A stretch of 64,000 nucleotides of DNA from Lysobacter soli (GTDB lineage Bacteria; Pseudomonadota; Gammaproteobacteria; Xanthomonadales; Xanthomonadaceae), in the NCBI RefSeq assembly GCF_003382285.1, contig NZ_QTJR01000012.1, positions 1-64,000 of the forward strand, in the 5' to 3' direction. The position numbers and the translations under genes are program-made. The notes under the pieces are model-generated. The model was not told the origin of the DNA, did no database searches, and saw only the letters and a program-made list of their open reading frames with translations. Of this stretch, positions 38,147-47,345 are shown one piece after another. Every line of letters starts with the position of its first letter. The first letter of the stretch is position 1.

Positions 38147-38623
38147 ATGAGTGTCCCCACCACTCCCGAGGGTTACCACAGCGTCACGCCCTACCTGATC
38201 GTCGACGACGCCGTCGCCGCGCTCGATTTCTATCGCGATGCACTCGGCGCGCAGGAGGTGTTCCGCCTGCCGATGGGCGACAAGATCGGACATGCCGAGA
38301 TCCGCATCGGCGATTCGATGCTGATGCTGTCTGACGAATGGCCCGACATGGATGCCTACGGCCCGAAGCGCCGCGGCGGCGCGACGGCGACGTTCGTGAT
38401 CTACGTGCCGGACGTGGATGCGTCGTTCGATCGCGCGGTGAAGGCCGGCGCGAAGGTCGACCGCCCGCTGGAGAACCAGGCCTGGGGCGACCGGATGGGC
38501 ACGGTGATCGACCCGTTCGGCCACAAGTGGAGCCTGGCGACGCACGTCGAGGACGTGGACCCGGACGAACTCAAGCGCCGCATGGACGAGTGGTCGCAGC
38601 AGCAGGCGGGATTGACGGCGTAG
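38147..38623 (+). CDS. VOC family protein (PhnB/glyoxalase-like)
   Basis: 158 residues. GYHSVTPYLIVDDAVAALDFYRDALGAQE, IGHAEIRIGDSMLMLSDEW and MGTVIDPFGHKWSLATH fit the PhnB-like vicinal-oxygen-chelate branch. The substrate is unknown. ATG 38147 preferred over ATG 38135 because GGAGGT at 38137-38142 then serves as the ribosome-binding site. Confidence 0.9.
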   Translation: MSVPTTPEGYHSVTPYLIVDDAVAALDFYRDALGAQEVFRLPMGDKIGHAEIRIGDSMLMLSDEWPDMDAYGPKRRGGATATFVIYVPDVDASFDRAVKAGAKVDRPLENQAWGDRMGTVIDPFGHKWSLATHVEDVDPDELKRRMDEWSQQQAGLTA

Positions 38624-38665
38624 CGCTGCCTCGCGCCATCTCGCGATCGGATCGCGATGCTTCAG

Positions 38666-38862
38666 CCCCTCTCCCGCTCGCGGGAGAGGGGTTGGGGTGA
38701 GGGTCGGGGCGCGCGGGCTGCTCGCGCTCGCGGTGCACGCACAGCCCAAAATCAAAATGGATTCCAGCTTTCGCTGGAATGACGATCAGGAAGGTCAATC
38801 GCGAAGCGAGAGAACCCGAACGCTACGCGCCTGGGGCCCCGCCTTCGGCGGGAGCATCACTC
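38666..38862. repeat. Intergenic palindromes between the VOC and iaaA genes
   Basis: An 11-bp CCCCTCTCCCG-type hairpin (38666-38691) with a TTGGGGTGAGGG tail, then a CCAGC-TTTC-GCTGG unit (38758-38785), then a weaker CCCCGCC-TTC-GGCGGG unit (about 38836-38854). Same arrangement as after apaH. The converging genes end on either side. Confidence 0.7.
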
Positions 38863-39888
38863 CCCTTCGTGAATCGCCGTCCCACGGCTGCCGTCGGGCT
38901 TGATCCATCCACGGAACATGCTGCCGCTGTTGAACGGCATCGCGATGTTGCCGTCGCGGTCGAGCGCGATCGCACCGCCGTCGCCGCCGGCCTTGGTCAC
39001 GATCCTGTTGACCACCTCGTTCGCCGCGTCTTCCAGCGAATCGCCGCGATAGGCCACGCGCGCGCAGATGTCGTGCGCGACGGCGTTGCGGATGTAGAAC
39101 TCGCCCCAGCCCGTGCCCGAGACGCCGCAGCGTTCGTCGGCCCAGGTGCCGGCGCCGATGATCGGCGCGTCGCCGACGCGGCCCCACTTCTTGTTCGTCA
39201 TGCCGCCGGTGCTGGTCGCCGCGGCGATGTGCCCCTGCGAATCCAGCGCGACGGCGCCGACCGTGCCCAGGTACGTCGGCGGATCGAGCGTGCCGTCGAA
39301 GGCCTGGCGCTTGCCGTCGGCGGCTTCCTTGGCTTCCTTCGCCTGCGCGCGCTTGAGCTGCTCCAGGCGCTTGTCGGTATCGAAGTAGCTGTTGGGCACG
39401 CGCTGGATGTCGGGATGTTCGTCCGCGAACGCCTCCGCGCCCTCGCCCGCGAGCATCACGTGCGGGCTCTTTTCCATCACCGTGCGCGCGAGCTTGATCG
39501 GGTTCTTGATGGTGGTGACGCCCGCGATCGCGCCGGCGCGACGCGTGTGGCCTTCCATGATCGCCGCGTCGAGTTCGTGCCCGCCCTTCGCGTTGAACAC
39601 CGCACCCTTGCCGGCGTTGAACTGCGGCGCGTCCTCGAGCACGACCACGGCTTCGGTCACCGCATCCAGCGCGGTGCCGCCGCGGCTGAGCACGGCGTTG
39701 CCGGCGTCGAGCGCGCGGTTCAGCGCTTCGTGGTACGCCTTGCGCTCGCTCGGCGTGATCGACTGCATCGGCACGAAGCCGGCGCCGCCATGGATGACCA
39801 GTGCCGTCTTGCCGGTGGCCGGCGCTTCGGCGGCGGAGAGGTTGAAGGACATGGCGAACAGGACGGCAAGCGGGAGCGAAAGGCGCAT
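38857..39888 (-). CDS. iaaA: Isoaspartyl peptidase / L-asparaginase (Ntn hydrolase)
   Basis: 343 residues with a signal peptide (MRLSLPLAVLFAMSFNLSAAEA). HGGAGFVP near the N-terminus and the self-cleavage site YLGTVGAVALD, with Thr209 becoming the nucleophile of the beta chain, identify the plant-type asparaginase family. STGGMTNKKWGRVGDAPIIGAGT and GTGWGEFYIRNAVA are substrate-binding blocks. Likely periplasmic removal of isoaspartyl dipeptides. ATG 39888 gives the signal sequence. Confidence 0.94.
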   Translation of the reverse strand: MRLSLPLAVLFAMSFNLSAAEAPATGKTALVIHGGAGFVPMQSITPSERKAYHEALNRALDAGNAVLSRGGTALDAVTEAVVVLEDAPQFNAGKGAVFNAKGGHELDAAIMEGHTRRAGAIAGVTTIKNPIKLARTVMEKSPHVMLAGEGAEAFADEHPDIQRVPNSYFDTDKRLEQLKRAQAKEAKEAADGKRQAFDGTLDPPTYLGTVGAVALDSQGHIAAATSTGGMTNKKWGRVGDAPIIGAGTWADERCGVSGTGWGEFYIRNAVAHDICARVAYRGDSLEDAANEVVNRIVTKAGGDGGAIALDRDGNIAMPFNSGSMFRGWIKPDGSRGTAIHEGE

Positions 39889-39994
39889 GGCAGGGCCGGA
39901 TGGGAACTCCGGCCGAGCATAGCGACTTTTTCCCATGCGACAGAGTCGCGGTCTGGCGAACCTCGGCCGGGATGTCTTACGACATCCCGCGTCC

Positions 39995-41236
39995 TCACTG
40001 CTGGCGCAGCGCCTCGATCGGATCCAGCTGCGAGGCCTTGCGCGCCGGGTAATAGCCGAAGAAGAGGCCGGTCATGATCGAGAACGTCGCCGCGAGCGCG
40101 ATGACCTGTCCGTTCAGTGCTACCGGCAGGTCGCTGAAGCGGCCGACCGCCAGCGCACCGACGACGCCGATCACGATGCCCAGCACGCCGCCGCCGAGCG
40201 ACAGCAGCATCGCCTCGGCGAGGAACTGCCGCCGCACGTCCGACGGTCCCGCGCCCACCGCCATGCGCAGGCCGATCTCGCGGATCCGTTCGGTCACAGA
40301 CACCAGCATGATGTTCATGATCCCGATACCGCCGACGATCAGCGAGATCGTCGCCACCGCGCCCAGCAGCAGCGACATCAGCCGCGTCGTCGCCGTTCGC
40401 GTGGCGACGATCTCGGAGATGTTGCGCACGTTGAAGTCGTCTTCCTCGCCCGGCTTGATGCGATGGCGCTGGCGCAGCAGCGCTTCGACTTCGCCCTGCG
40501 TGTACGACAGGTCCTTCGCATCGGCCACGGTCAGCGCGATCTGCATCACCGCACCGGACGGCAGGCCCATCGCGCCCATCAGGCGACGACGCGCGGTTTC
40601 CAGCGGCACCATCACCACGTCGTCCTGGTCCTGGCCGAAACCGCCCTGCCCCTTCGGATTGAGCGTGCCGACCACGGTGAACGGCACGCGGCCCAGGCGG
40701 ATCGTCTGGCCGACGCCGGTTTCGTCGCCGAAGAGCGTGCGCCGCACGGTCTCGCCGATGATCACCGACTTGCCCGCGCTGGTGTAATCCTGCGTGTCGA
40801 AGCCCGAACCGTTCGCGATCGTCCAGCCGTTGATGTCGAAGAAATCGGCCTGCACGCCCTGCCAGCTCGTGGACGCGTTGTTCTCCGCGTAGACGACCTG
40901 CGTGTTGCCGCGCAGGGCGCCGGCGACGTATTGCACTTCGGGGATCTCGTTGCGGATCGCGTCGACGTCACCCTCGTTGAGGGTGAAGAAACTCGACGAA
41001 CTCATGCGCACGCCGCCACCGCCGGGACCCCGACCCGCGCCGGGGCTGATGTCGAGCCGCTGCGAACCCAGGCCCGACACCATCTTGTCGATTTCCTGCT
41101 GCGTGCCCTGGCCGACGGACACCATCACGATCACCGCCGCGATGCCGATGATCACGCCCAGCGACGTCAGCGCGCTGCGCATCCAGTTGCCGCGCAGCGC
41201 GTAGATCGCGGTGCGCAGGATGTCGGAGAAGTTCAT
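39995..41236 (-). CDS. MacB-like ABC transporter permease
   Basis: 413 residues: first membrane helix about 20-43 (SLGVIIGIAAVIVMVSVGQG), a large periplasmic domain with a Gly-rich loop, then three C-terminal helices (SLLLGAVATISLIVGGIGIMNI, AEAMLLSLGGGVLGIVIGV, IMTGLFFGYYPARKAS). MacB/LolC fold without a fused ATPase. It pairs with the upstream ATPase (ATGA overlap) and adaptor. Likely drives mechanotransmission export through a TolC-like channel, which is not encoded here. Confidence 0.93.
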   Translation of the reverse strand: MNFSDILRTAIYALRGNWMRSALTSLGVIIGIAAVIVMVSVGQGTQQEIDKMVSGLGSQRLDISPGAGRGPGGGGVRMSSSSFFTLNEGDVDAIRNEIPEVQYVAGALRGNTQVVYAENNASTSWQGVQADFFDINGWTIANGSGFDTQDYTSAGKSVIIGETVRRTLFGDETGVGQTIRLGRVPFTVVGTLNPKGQGGFGQDQDDVVMVPLETARRRLMGAMGLPSGAVMQIALTVADAKDLSYTQGEVEALLRQRHRIKPGEEDDFNVRNISEIVATRTATTRLMSLLLGAVATISLIVGGIGIMNIMLVSVTERIREIGLRMAVGAGPSDVRRQFLAEAMLLSLGGGVLGIVIGVVGALAVGRFSDLPVALNGQVIALAATFSIMTGLFFGYYPARKASQLDPIEALRQQ

Positions 41237-41961
41237 GCCGCGCCCTCCGGATGCAGTTCGCCGTCGCGCATGACGTACACGCGATCGGCGTGCGCGGCGA
41301 CATCGGCGTCGTGCGTGATCAGCACGACGGTGTGGTCGTCGTCGCGCAGGCGCTTGAACAGCGCGAGGATCTCTTCGCCCGTCTTGCTGTCCAGTGCGCC
41401 GGTCGGTTCGTCGGCGAGCAGGATCGGCGGCCGGTTGATCAGCGCGCGCGCGATCGCCACGCGCTGCTGCTGGCCGCCGGACAGTTCGCTCGGGCGGTGG
41501 CCGACGCGTTCGCCCAGGCCGACCGATACCAGTGCCTCGCGCGCGCGCTCGGTACGTTCGTGCGGCGGCACGCGCGCGTAGCCGAGCGGCATCGCGACGT
41601 TGTCCAGCGCGCTCATGCGCGGCAGCAGGTTGAAGCCCTGGAAGACGAAACCGATCTTGTCCCGGCGCAGCGCAGCGAGGTCTTCGGGATCGAGCGTGGA
41701 GACGTCGACGCCGTCGCATTCGTAGACGCCGGAGGTGGGCGTGTCGAGGCAGCCGATGAGGTTCATCAGCGTCGACTTGCCCGACCCGGATGGCCCCATG
41801 ATCGCGACGAATTCGCCGCGATCGATGCGCAGGTCGACGCCGCGCAGCGCCTGCACCTCGGCTTCGGTGTGCGCGGCGTAGGTCTTGCTCAGCGCGCGGG
41901 TGAGGATCACCGGCGCGGCTGCGGCATCACGTGCATCGCTTCCCTGTGAGGCGCCACTCAT
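41233..41961 (-). CDS. ABC transporter ATP-binding protein (MacB/LolD type)
   Basis: 242 residues. Walker A GPSGSGKST, Q-loop FQGFNLLPRMSALDN, signature LSGGQQQRVAIARAL, Walker B ILLADEPTGALD and switch His LITHDADVA. The LolD/MacB subfamily is shown by the DEPTGALDSKTGEEI end. It overlaps the adaptor gene (ATGA) and the permease gene by four bases each, so the three are translationally coupled. Confidence 0.96.
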   Translation of the reverse strand: MSGASQGSDARDAAAAPVILTRALSKTYAAHTEAEVQALRGVDLRIDRGEFVAIMGPSGSGKSTLMNLIGCLDTPTSGVYECDGVDVSTLDPEDLAALRRDKIGFVFQGFNLLPRMSALDNVAMPLGYARVPPHERTERAREALVSVGLGERVGHRPSELSGGQQQRVAIARALINRPPILLADEPTGALDSKTGEEILALFKRLRDDDHTVVLITHDADVAAHADRVYVMRDGELHPEGAA

Positions 41962-43532
41962 TCGCGCGCGGCCCGTTCGCCGGTGACGATGGGATCGCCG
42001 GCCTTGAGGCCGCCGCCCGAGATTTCCGTGTCGGTGCCGTCGCTAGCGCCCAGGCGCACCATGACGCCCTGCGGCGCCCCGTCGACCAGCTGGTAGATCT
42101 GCACGCGCTTGGCGTTGACGAGGTTGGAGATGGCGGCGTCCCACTGTTTCTTCTGCGCGTCGTCGAGCGTCGCGCGGAAGGTGGCGAAGTCTTCCTTGAA
42201 GCGGTCGGCCATGCGCTGGCGCATCTGCGCCTGCATGTTGCCGGCGCCTGGGCCGCCGATCATCACGGGACCACCGGCACCGCCCGGGCCGCCGCGGCCA
42301 CCGCCGCCGCCGAACAATCGATTGCCACCGCCGCCGCCCTGCTGGGACGCCTGCGCCTGTCGCGCGGCCTGGCGCGCGCGCACGGCTTCGGCCGCGGTGT
42401 CGAACGCCGCCTGCTGGTTCGCGTTCAAGTTCATCGACGCCGCGGTGCGCGACAGGTCGTCGAGCATGCCCGAGCCGCCGCGCGGACCACCCGCGCCCGG
42501 CGCTGCAGGCGTCGCCGACTGCGCGTCGTCGGACGGCTTGAAGCGCAGCGCGGCATTGGACACCTTGAGCACGTCCTCGCGCTTGCTGACCTCGATTTCC
42601 GCGTTGACCGTGAGGCCCGGCAGCAGCGTGCCGTCGCTGTTGTCGACGGTGACGACGACCGGATACGTCACGACGTTATTGGTAGTCGTAGCCGACAGGC
42701 GCACCTGTTCGACGGTGCCGCGGAACTGGCGGTCCGGAAACGCATCGACGGTGAACGACACGTTCTGCCCGGTACGCACCTGACCGATGTCGGCTTCATC
42801 GACGGCCAGTTCGATCTTCATCTTCGCCAGGTCCTCGGCGATGGTGAACAGCTCCGGCGCCTGCAGGCTCGCAGCCACGGTCTGGCCGGGCTCGATGCTG
42901 CGCGTGAGCACCACGCCGTCCACCGGCGAGCGGATCACGGTGCGATCCAGGTTGACCTGCGTGGTCTGCGTGGACGCCGCCTGCTGGCGGATCGACGCCT
43001 GCGCCGCGTTGACCTGCGCGCGCGCCTGGTCGAGCGCGGCCTTCGCAAGATCCACGTCGCTGCGCGCGACGAGCTGGCGCGCGCCGAGATCGGCCTTGCG
43101 CTTGTAATCGAGTTCGGCGTTGAGCAGCGTCGCCTGCGCCTGGCTCAGCGACGCACGCGCACTGGCGACCTGTGCGTTGCCCTGCGCGATCTGCGCCTCG
43201 TACGTCTTCGGGTCGATGCGCGCGATGACCTGGCCGCGGGTCACAGGATCGTTGAAGTCGACCAGCACGTCGGTCACCTGGCCGGACACCTGGCTGCCGA
43301 CGGTGACGGTGGAAATCGCGCTGAGCGTGCCGGTTGAGGAAATCGCGACCCGGATATCGCCGCGTTCGACCTGCACGGTGCGGAACGCGCCTTCGGCCGC
43401 ATCGCTACCGCGCTTTGTGTAGAAGTACACGCCGCCCGCGATCAGGGCGACCACCACCGCGGCGGCGATGCCGTGGCGGATCCAGGGCGTGGGCTTGCGG
43501 GCATTGCGGGACGACGGGCGGGCTGCGCTCAT
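41958..43532 (-). CDS. MacA-like periplasmic adaptor with an extra domain
   Basis: 524 residues: one N-terminal membrane anchor (GIAAAVVVALIAGGVYFYT), a biotinyl-lipoyl half (STGTLSAISTVTVGSQVSG), a helical hairpin (about 90-180), the second lipoyl half (IRSPVDGVVLTRSIEPGQ) and a beta-barrel. A roughly 135-residue insert (about 337-472) sits before the last strands. It is Gly-rich around a helical segment with MNLNANQQAAFDTAAEAV and FRATLDDAQKKQWDAAISNL. It links the inner-membrane MacB-like complex to an outer-membrane channel. Confidence 0.9.
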   Translation of the reverse strand: MSAARPSSRNARKPTPWIRHGIAAAVVVALIAGGVYFYTKRGSDAAEGAFRTVQVERGDIRVAISSTGTLSAISTVTVGSQVSGQVTDVLVDFNDPVTRGQVIARIDPKTYEAQIAQGNAQVASARASLSQAQATLLNAELDYKRKADLGARQLVARSDVDLAKAALDQARAQVNAAQASIRQQAASTQTTQVNLDRTVIRSPVDGVVLTRSIEPGQTVAASLQAPELFTIAEDLAKMKIELAVDEADIGQVRTGQNVSFTVDAFPDRQFRGTVEQVRLSATTTNNVVTYPVVVTVDNSDGTLLPGLTVNAEIEVSKREDVLKVSNAALRFKPSDDAQSATPAAPGAGGPRGGSGMLDDLSRTAASMNLNANQQAAFDTAAEAVRARQAARQAQASQQGGGGGNRLFGGGGGRGGPGGAGGPVMIGGPGAGNMQAQMRQRMADRFKEDFATFRATLDDAQKKQWDAAISNLVNAKRVQIYQLVDGAPQGVMVRLGASDGTDTEISGGGLKAGDPIVTGERAARE

Positions 43533-43675
43533 GGGGCTCGATCGAAGGGTTATGCCGGCGCGAACGCACCAGCGGCCAGTGCGTTGACAGCGGGTCGGCG
43601 GAATCGTTCAGCCGAGCCCAGCGTCATCCGGCGGATACCGGGCTGACGCCGAAGATTACCGAGCGCTGGCGCGCA

Positions 43676-44953
43676 TTACCGCGTGAACCGGATCACCGCC
43701 GTCGTGCCCTGCCCCGGCGCGCTGGCCAGGCTCACCGGCCAGCCGAAGCGTTCGCCGAGCCGGCGCACGATCGACAGCCCCATGCCCTTGCCGTCGCTGT
43801 CGGCCGAATCGGCGCGGAAGAACGGATCGAACGCCTTGGCGAGGATTTCCGGCGACATGCCGATACCGCTGTCGCGGATCACCACGCGGTCGGGCATCAG
43901 GCGGACCTCGATCTCGCCCGATTCGGTAAAGCGCGCGGCGTTGCCCAGCAGGTTGCCGACCATCACCCGCAGCACGTGCGGCGGCGCGACCAGGCGCGGC
44001 GCGCCTTCGTCGTGCAGGGTGACGGTGACGGGACGGTCGCCCAGCAGCGGACGAATGCGCTCGACCTCGGCGGTGACGATCTCGCGCACCTCGAACTCCT
44101 CGCTCTGCGGCGCGACATCCGCTTCGCGCGCGAGGATCAGGAACGCCTCGATCACCGCCTCCATGTCGCGCCCGGCCTGCTGGATGCGCGACAGCGAACG
44201 CCGCGTGCGCGAGCTGTTCTCCGTATCGGCCAGCATCAGGTCGGTGGCGACGCGGATGACGGTCAGCGGCGTGCGCAGCTCATGGCTCGCATCGCGGGTG
44301 AAGTTGCGCTCGCGCTGGACGAAATCGCCCACGCGCTGCGACAGGCCGGTCAGCGCGCGCGACAGCTTGCGCACCTCGTCGCCCGCTTCGGCCGGCAGAT
44401 GCGCAGAGGCGATCGCGCTCGCGTCGGGATCGCGCGGATCCCAGTGCGCGACCTGGTTTGCCAGCCAACTCACCGGCGTGACCATGCGCTTGGACGTGCG
44501 GTAGGTCATCCAGATCAGCACGCCGCTGGTCACCAGCGACAGGATCAGCGACACCAGTCCGGTCAGCAGCACCGACTGATCGGCGAGCCATGCGGAAAAG
44601 ATGATGTACAGCGTGCCCTGCGGACGACGATCGACGTAGACCAGGCGTCCGCTGTCGGGCAGGCGCTGCACGCCGCTGCCGGTGACGCTGCGCAGTTCGG
44701 CCGGAAGCGGCGCCTGCAGGTTGCCCGGCACCACCAGGTAGCTCGACATCGTCGAGCTGCCCGGCAGGCGGTGCGAGGGATCCTGCGCGTAGGCCTGCCA
44801 GAAGGCCTCCGCCTCCTGCTCCACGCGTTTTTCCACGACCTTCTGGCGCACGATGACGCCGGTGAGCAGGATGCCCACCGTGATCACGATGCTGCCGATC
44901 AATGCCTGCGTGATGAACGCGAGTTTGATCCTGCGCGGAAGTCCGTGCGCCAT
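43676..44953 (-). CDS. Sensor histidine kinase
   Basis: 425 residues: two membrane helices (about 12-36 and 125-150) around a roughly 85-residue periplasmic sensor, a HAMP-like linker, the phospho-acceptor His224 in DASHELRTPLTVIR, and the ATP-binding domain with N-box MVGNLLGNAARFT, G1 IRDSGIGM, F-box FDPFFRADS and G2 KGMGLSIV. All catalytic motifs are intact. Nine bases after its cognate response regulator and upstream of the MacA-like adaptor; signal unknown. Confidence 0.94.
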   Translation of the reverse strand: MAHGLPRRIKLAFITQALIGSIVITVGILLTGVIVRQKVVEKRVEQEAEAFWQAYAQDPSHRLPGSSTMSSYLVVPGNLQAPLPAELRSVTGSGVQRLPDSGRLVYVDRRPQGTLYIIFSAWLADQSVLLTGLVSLILSLVTSGVLIWMTYRTSKRMVTPVSWLANQVAHWDPRDPDASAIASAHLPAEAGDEVRKLSRALTGLSQRVGDFVQRERNFTRDASHELRTPLTVIRVATDLMLADTENSSRTRRSLSRIQQAGRDMEAVIEAFLILAREADVAPQSEEFEVREIVTAEVERIRPLLGDRPVTVTLHDEGAPRLVAPPHVLRVMVGNLLGNAARFTESGEIEVRLMPDRVVIRDSGIGMSPEILAKAFDPFFRADSADSDGKGMGLSIVRRLGERFGWPVSLASAPGQGTTAVIRFTR

Positions 44954-44962
44954 GTGGTGCGA

Positions 44963-45679
44963 TTACTCGGGCGGCTGGGAGATGTCGGCCACGCGATAGC
45001 CCGCACTCTGCACGGTGTGCAGCAGCTGCTTGTCGAAGGGCTTGTCGATGGTCTTGCGCAGGTTGTACAGATGGCTGCGCAGCGTGTCCGAATCCGGCAA
45101 GCCGTTGCCCCAGATCTCGCGCTCGATTTCCTGCCGGCTCACCACGCGCGGCGATTCGCGCATGAGGATCGTCAGCAGGCGCAGGCCGATCGGCGAGAGC
45201 TGCAGCTCGCTGCCGCCGCGCGTGACGCGCAGGCTGGCCGGATCGAGCACCAGATCGGCAACCTTCAGCACCTCGCCGCCCACCTGGCGACGTTCGCGGC
45301 GGATCAGCGCGCGCAGGCGCGCTTCGAGTTCCTGGATCGCGAACGGCTTGGTGAGGTAATCGTCGGCGCCGGCGCCCAGGCCGGTGAGCTTTTCGTCGAG
45401 CGTGTCGCGCGCGGTGAGCATGAGCACCGGCGTCGACTTGCGCGCTTCCTCGCGCAGCTTCTTGCACAGCTCCACGCCGTCCATGCGCGGGAGCATCAGG
45501 TCCAGCACGATGACGTCGTAGTTGTTTTCCGTCGCCAGCCGATAGCCGTCGAGGCCGTCGCTCGCGTAATCGACCTCGAATCCACGGCCTTCGAGGTATT
45601 CACCGACCATCTCGGAGATGTTCCGGTTGTCCTCGACAATGAGGACCAGGCCGCCATCTCGTGTTCCGGTACCCTGCAT
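44963..45679 (-). CDS. OmpR-family response regulator
   Basis: 238 residues. The receiver has phospho-acceptor Asp60 in VIVLDLMLPRMDG, acidic pocket IVEDN, and K in YLTKPFAI. The C-terminal winged helix has LSPIGLRLLTILMRESPRVVSRQEIE and the recognition segment SDTLRSHLYNLRKTIDKPF. First gene of the leftward set with the histidine kinase and the MacAB-like genes, so it probably controls the exporter. A GGAGG site precedes the start. Confidence 0.95.
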   Translation of the reverse strand: MQGTGTRDGGLVLIVEDNRNISEMVGEYLEGRGFEVDYASDGLDGYRLATENNYDVIVLDLMLPRMDGVELCKKLREEARKSTPVLMLTARDTLDEKLTGLGAGADDYLTKPFAIQELEARLRALIRRERRQVGGEVLKVADLVLDPASLRVTRGGSELQLSPIGLRLLTILMRESPRVVSRQEIEREIWGNGLPDSDTLRSHLYNLRKTIDKPFDKQLLHTVQSAGYRVADISQPPE

Positions 45680-45785
45680 GCAAAACCTCCCGACGCTTCA
45701 GCTTTGTGAAGGCTGCCGGGCCGCGAGTGGAGAGGCCGTGAAGGCCCCCCACACAAACTGAACGAAACCCTAGCGAATCCTTACC

Positions 45786-46127
45786 ATGCCCCTTGAACGC
45801 ATCCTTCCCATCGCCCTGCTGCTGGGCTCGAACGTCTTCATGACCTTCGCCTGGTACGGGCACCTGAAGTACAAATCGGCGCCGCTGGCGGTGGCGATCT
45901 TCGCCAGCTGGGGCATCGCCTTCTTCGAGTACTGCCTGATGGTGCCCGCCAACCGCATGGGCAGCGCAGTCTACTCGGCGCCCCAGCTCAAGGGCATGCA
46001 GGAGGTCATCACCCTACTGGTCTTCGCCGGCTTCTCGACGTGGTATCTCGGCCAGCCGCTGAAGTGGAACCACTGGGCGGGCTTCGCGATGATCGTCGTG
46101 GCGGCCTGGCTGATCTTCCTTGATTGA
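45786..46127 (+). CDS. DMT-family (DUF486) small membrane protein
   Basis: 113 residues, four membrane helices, with the DUF486 pattern SNVFMTFAWYGHLKYKS, FEYCLMVPANRMG and LKWNHWAGFAMIVVAAWLIF. Related to small drug/metabolite transporters; function unknown. Divergent from the response-regulator gene. Confidence 0.9.
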   Translation: MPLERILPIALLLGSNVFMTFAWYGHLKYKSAPLAVAIFASWGIAFFEYCLMVPANRMGSAVYSAPQLKGMQEVITLLVFAGFSTWYLGQPLKWNHWAGFAMIVVAAWLIFLD

Positions 46128-46148
46128 GTGGAACCCGGGCGGCGCGTC

Positions 46149-46451
46149 CTAAAACCGGATCTTCCCGCTCAGGATGTCCTTGAACATCACCCAGTCGCCG
46201 ACGAACGAATAGAACGGGTGCTTGAACGTCGCCGGCCGGTTCTTCTCGAAGAAGAAATGCCCGACCCACGCGAAGCCATAGCCGCACAGCAACGCGGCCA
46301 GCAGCCACCACGCGTTGCCCCGCACGATCGCCAGCGCGGCCAGCGCCAGCACGCCGCAGCTGCCGATGAAATGCAGCCGCCGGCTGGTGCGGTGGCTGTG
46401 TTCGCTCAGGTAGAACGGGTAGAACTCGCGGAAGCTCGAAAAGCGCGACAT
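46149..46451 (-). CDS. DUF962 / Mpo1-like protein
   Basis: 100 residues, with two or three membrane helices. FREFYPFYLSEHSHRTSRRLHFIGS is the Mpo1/YGL010w signature, with His residues placed as in the yeast iron-dependent alpha-oxidation dioxygenase. GHFFFEKNRPATFKHP is the second conserved block. Possible role in fatty-acid alpha-oxidation by analogy; untested. Follows mazG by 35 bases. Confidence 0.88.
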   Translation of the reverse strand: MSRFSSFREFYPFYLSEHSHRTSRRLHFIGSCGVLALAALAIVRGNAWWLLAALLCGYGFAWVGHFFFEKNRPATFKHPFYSFVGDWVMFKDILSGKIRF

Positions 46452-46486
46452 GCGGTCCTCTCGTGACGATGCGCTGCGGCCGGCGC

Positions 46487-47308
46487 TCAGGCCTTTTCGT
46501 CGGCCTTGGCGCGATTCCAGAGGCGATCCTGCGCCTGCAGCGGCAGGTCGGCAAGCGATGTTCCGTCGGCCTGCGCCAACGCCTCCATCGCGCGGAAACG
46601 CCGCTCGAACTTGAGGTTCGCGCGACGCATCGCGGCACCCACGTCGACGTTCGCGTGCCGTGCCAAGTTCGCGCAGACGAACAGCACGTCGCCGATCTCG
46701 TCCTCCAGCCGGTCGCGTGCGGCGGCATCGTCGGGATTCGCGTCGAGCGCGGCGAATTCGGCGCGCACTTCGTCGATTTCCTCGTGCAGCTTGGCGAACA
46801 CCGGCGTCACATCGGGCCAGTCGAATCCCACGCGCGCGGCGCGCTTCTGGAGCTTCGTCGCGCGCTGCCATTCGGGCAGGCCGCGCGCGATGCCGGCCAG
46901 CGCGGAACGGTCTTCGGTACCGCTTGCCTCGCGCTCGCGACGCTTCTGTTCTTCCCACGCGACGGTCTGCGCGTCGGCGTCTTCCACCGACGCATCACCG
47001 AACACGTGCGGATGCCGGCGCACCATCTTGTCGCAGATCGCCGCGACGACGTCGCCGAACGAGAACGCGCCCTGCTCCGACGCCATCTGCGCATGGAAGA
47101 CCACCTGCAGCAGCAGGTCGCCGAGTTCGTCCTTCAGGTCCGCCAGGTCGCCACGATCGATCGCGTCGGCGACTTCGTACGCCTCCTCGATCGTGTACGG
47201 CGCGATCGTGGCGAAGTTCTGTTCCAGATCCCACGGGCAACCACCTACCGGATCGCGAAGGCGGGACATGATGTGGAGCAGGTATTGGATGTCGTCGGGG
47301 TTGTGCAC
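46487..47308 (-). CDS. mazG: Nucleoside triphosphate pyrophosphohydrolase MazG
   Basis: 273 residues with two MazG domains. The first has CPWDLEQNFATIAPYTIEEAYEVADAI and DELGDLLLQVVFHAQM; the second has EEIDEVRAEFAAL and LEDEIGDVLFVCANLARH. The ExxE/ExxD metal motifs are intact. Hydrolyses nucleoside triphosphates to monophosphates. Start GTG 47308 (VHNPDDIQYLLHIM); a few extra residues upstream are possible. Preceded by a REP-like palindrome. Confidence 0.95.
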   Translation of the reverse strand: MHNPDDIQYLLHIMSRLRDPVGGCPWDLEQNFATIAPYTIEEAYEVADAIDRGDLADLKDELGDLLLQVVFHAQMASEQGAFSFGDVVAAICDKMVRRHPHVFGDASVEDADAQTVAWEEQKRREREASGTEDRSALAGIARGLPEWQRATKLQKRAARVGFDWPDVTPVFAKLHEEIDEVRAEFAALDANPDDAAARDRLEDEIGDVLFVCANLARHANVDVGAAMRRANLKFERRFRAMEALAQADGTSLADLPLQAQDRLWNRAKADEKA

Positions 47309-47345
47309 GTGTTCGTTCCGCTGAGCGTTGCTGCGTGTTTCGGCT

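Noticed and set aside
37487-38755. A 422-codon minus-strand frame over the ABM and VOC genes
   Set aside because: Antisense shadow of two genes with good ribosome-binding sites and recognisable folds.
45700-45745. Direct repeat GTGAAGGC upstream of the response-regulator gene as its binding site
   Set aside because: Only two copies 32 bases apart, not the 10-11 base spacing usual for OmpR-family sites; could be chance.
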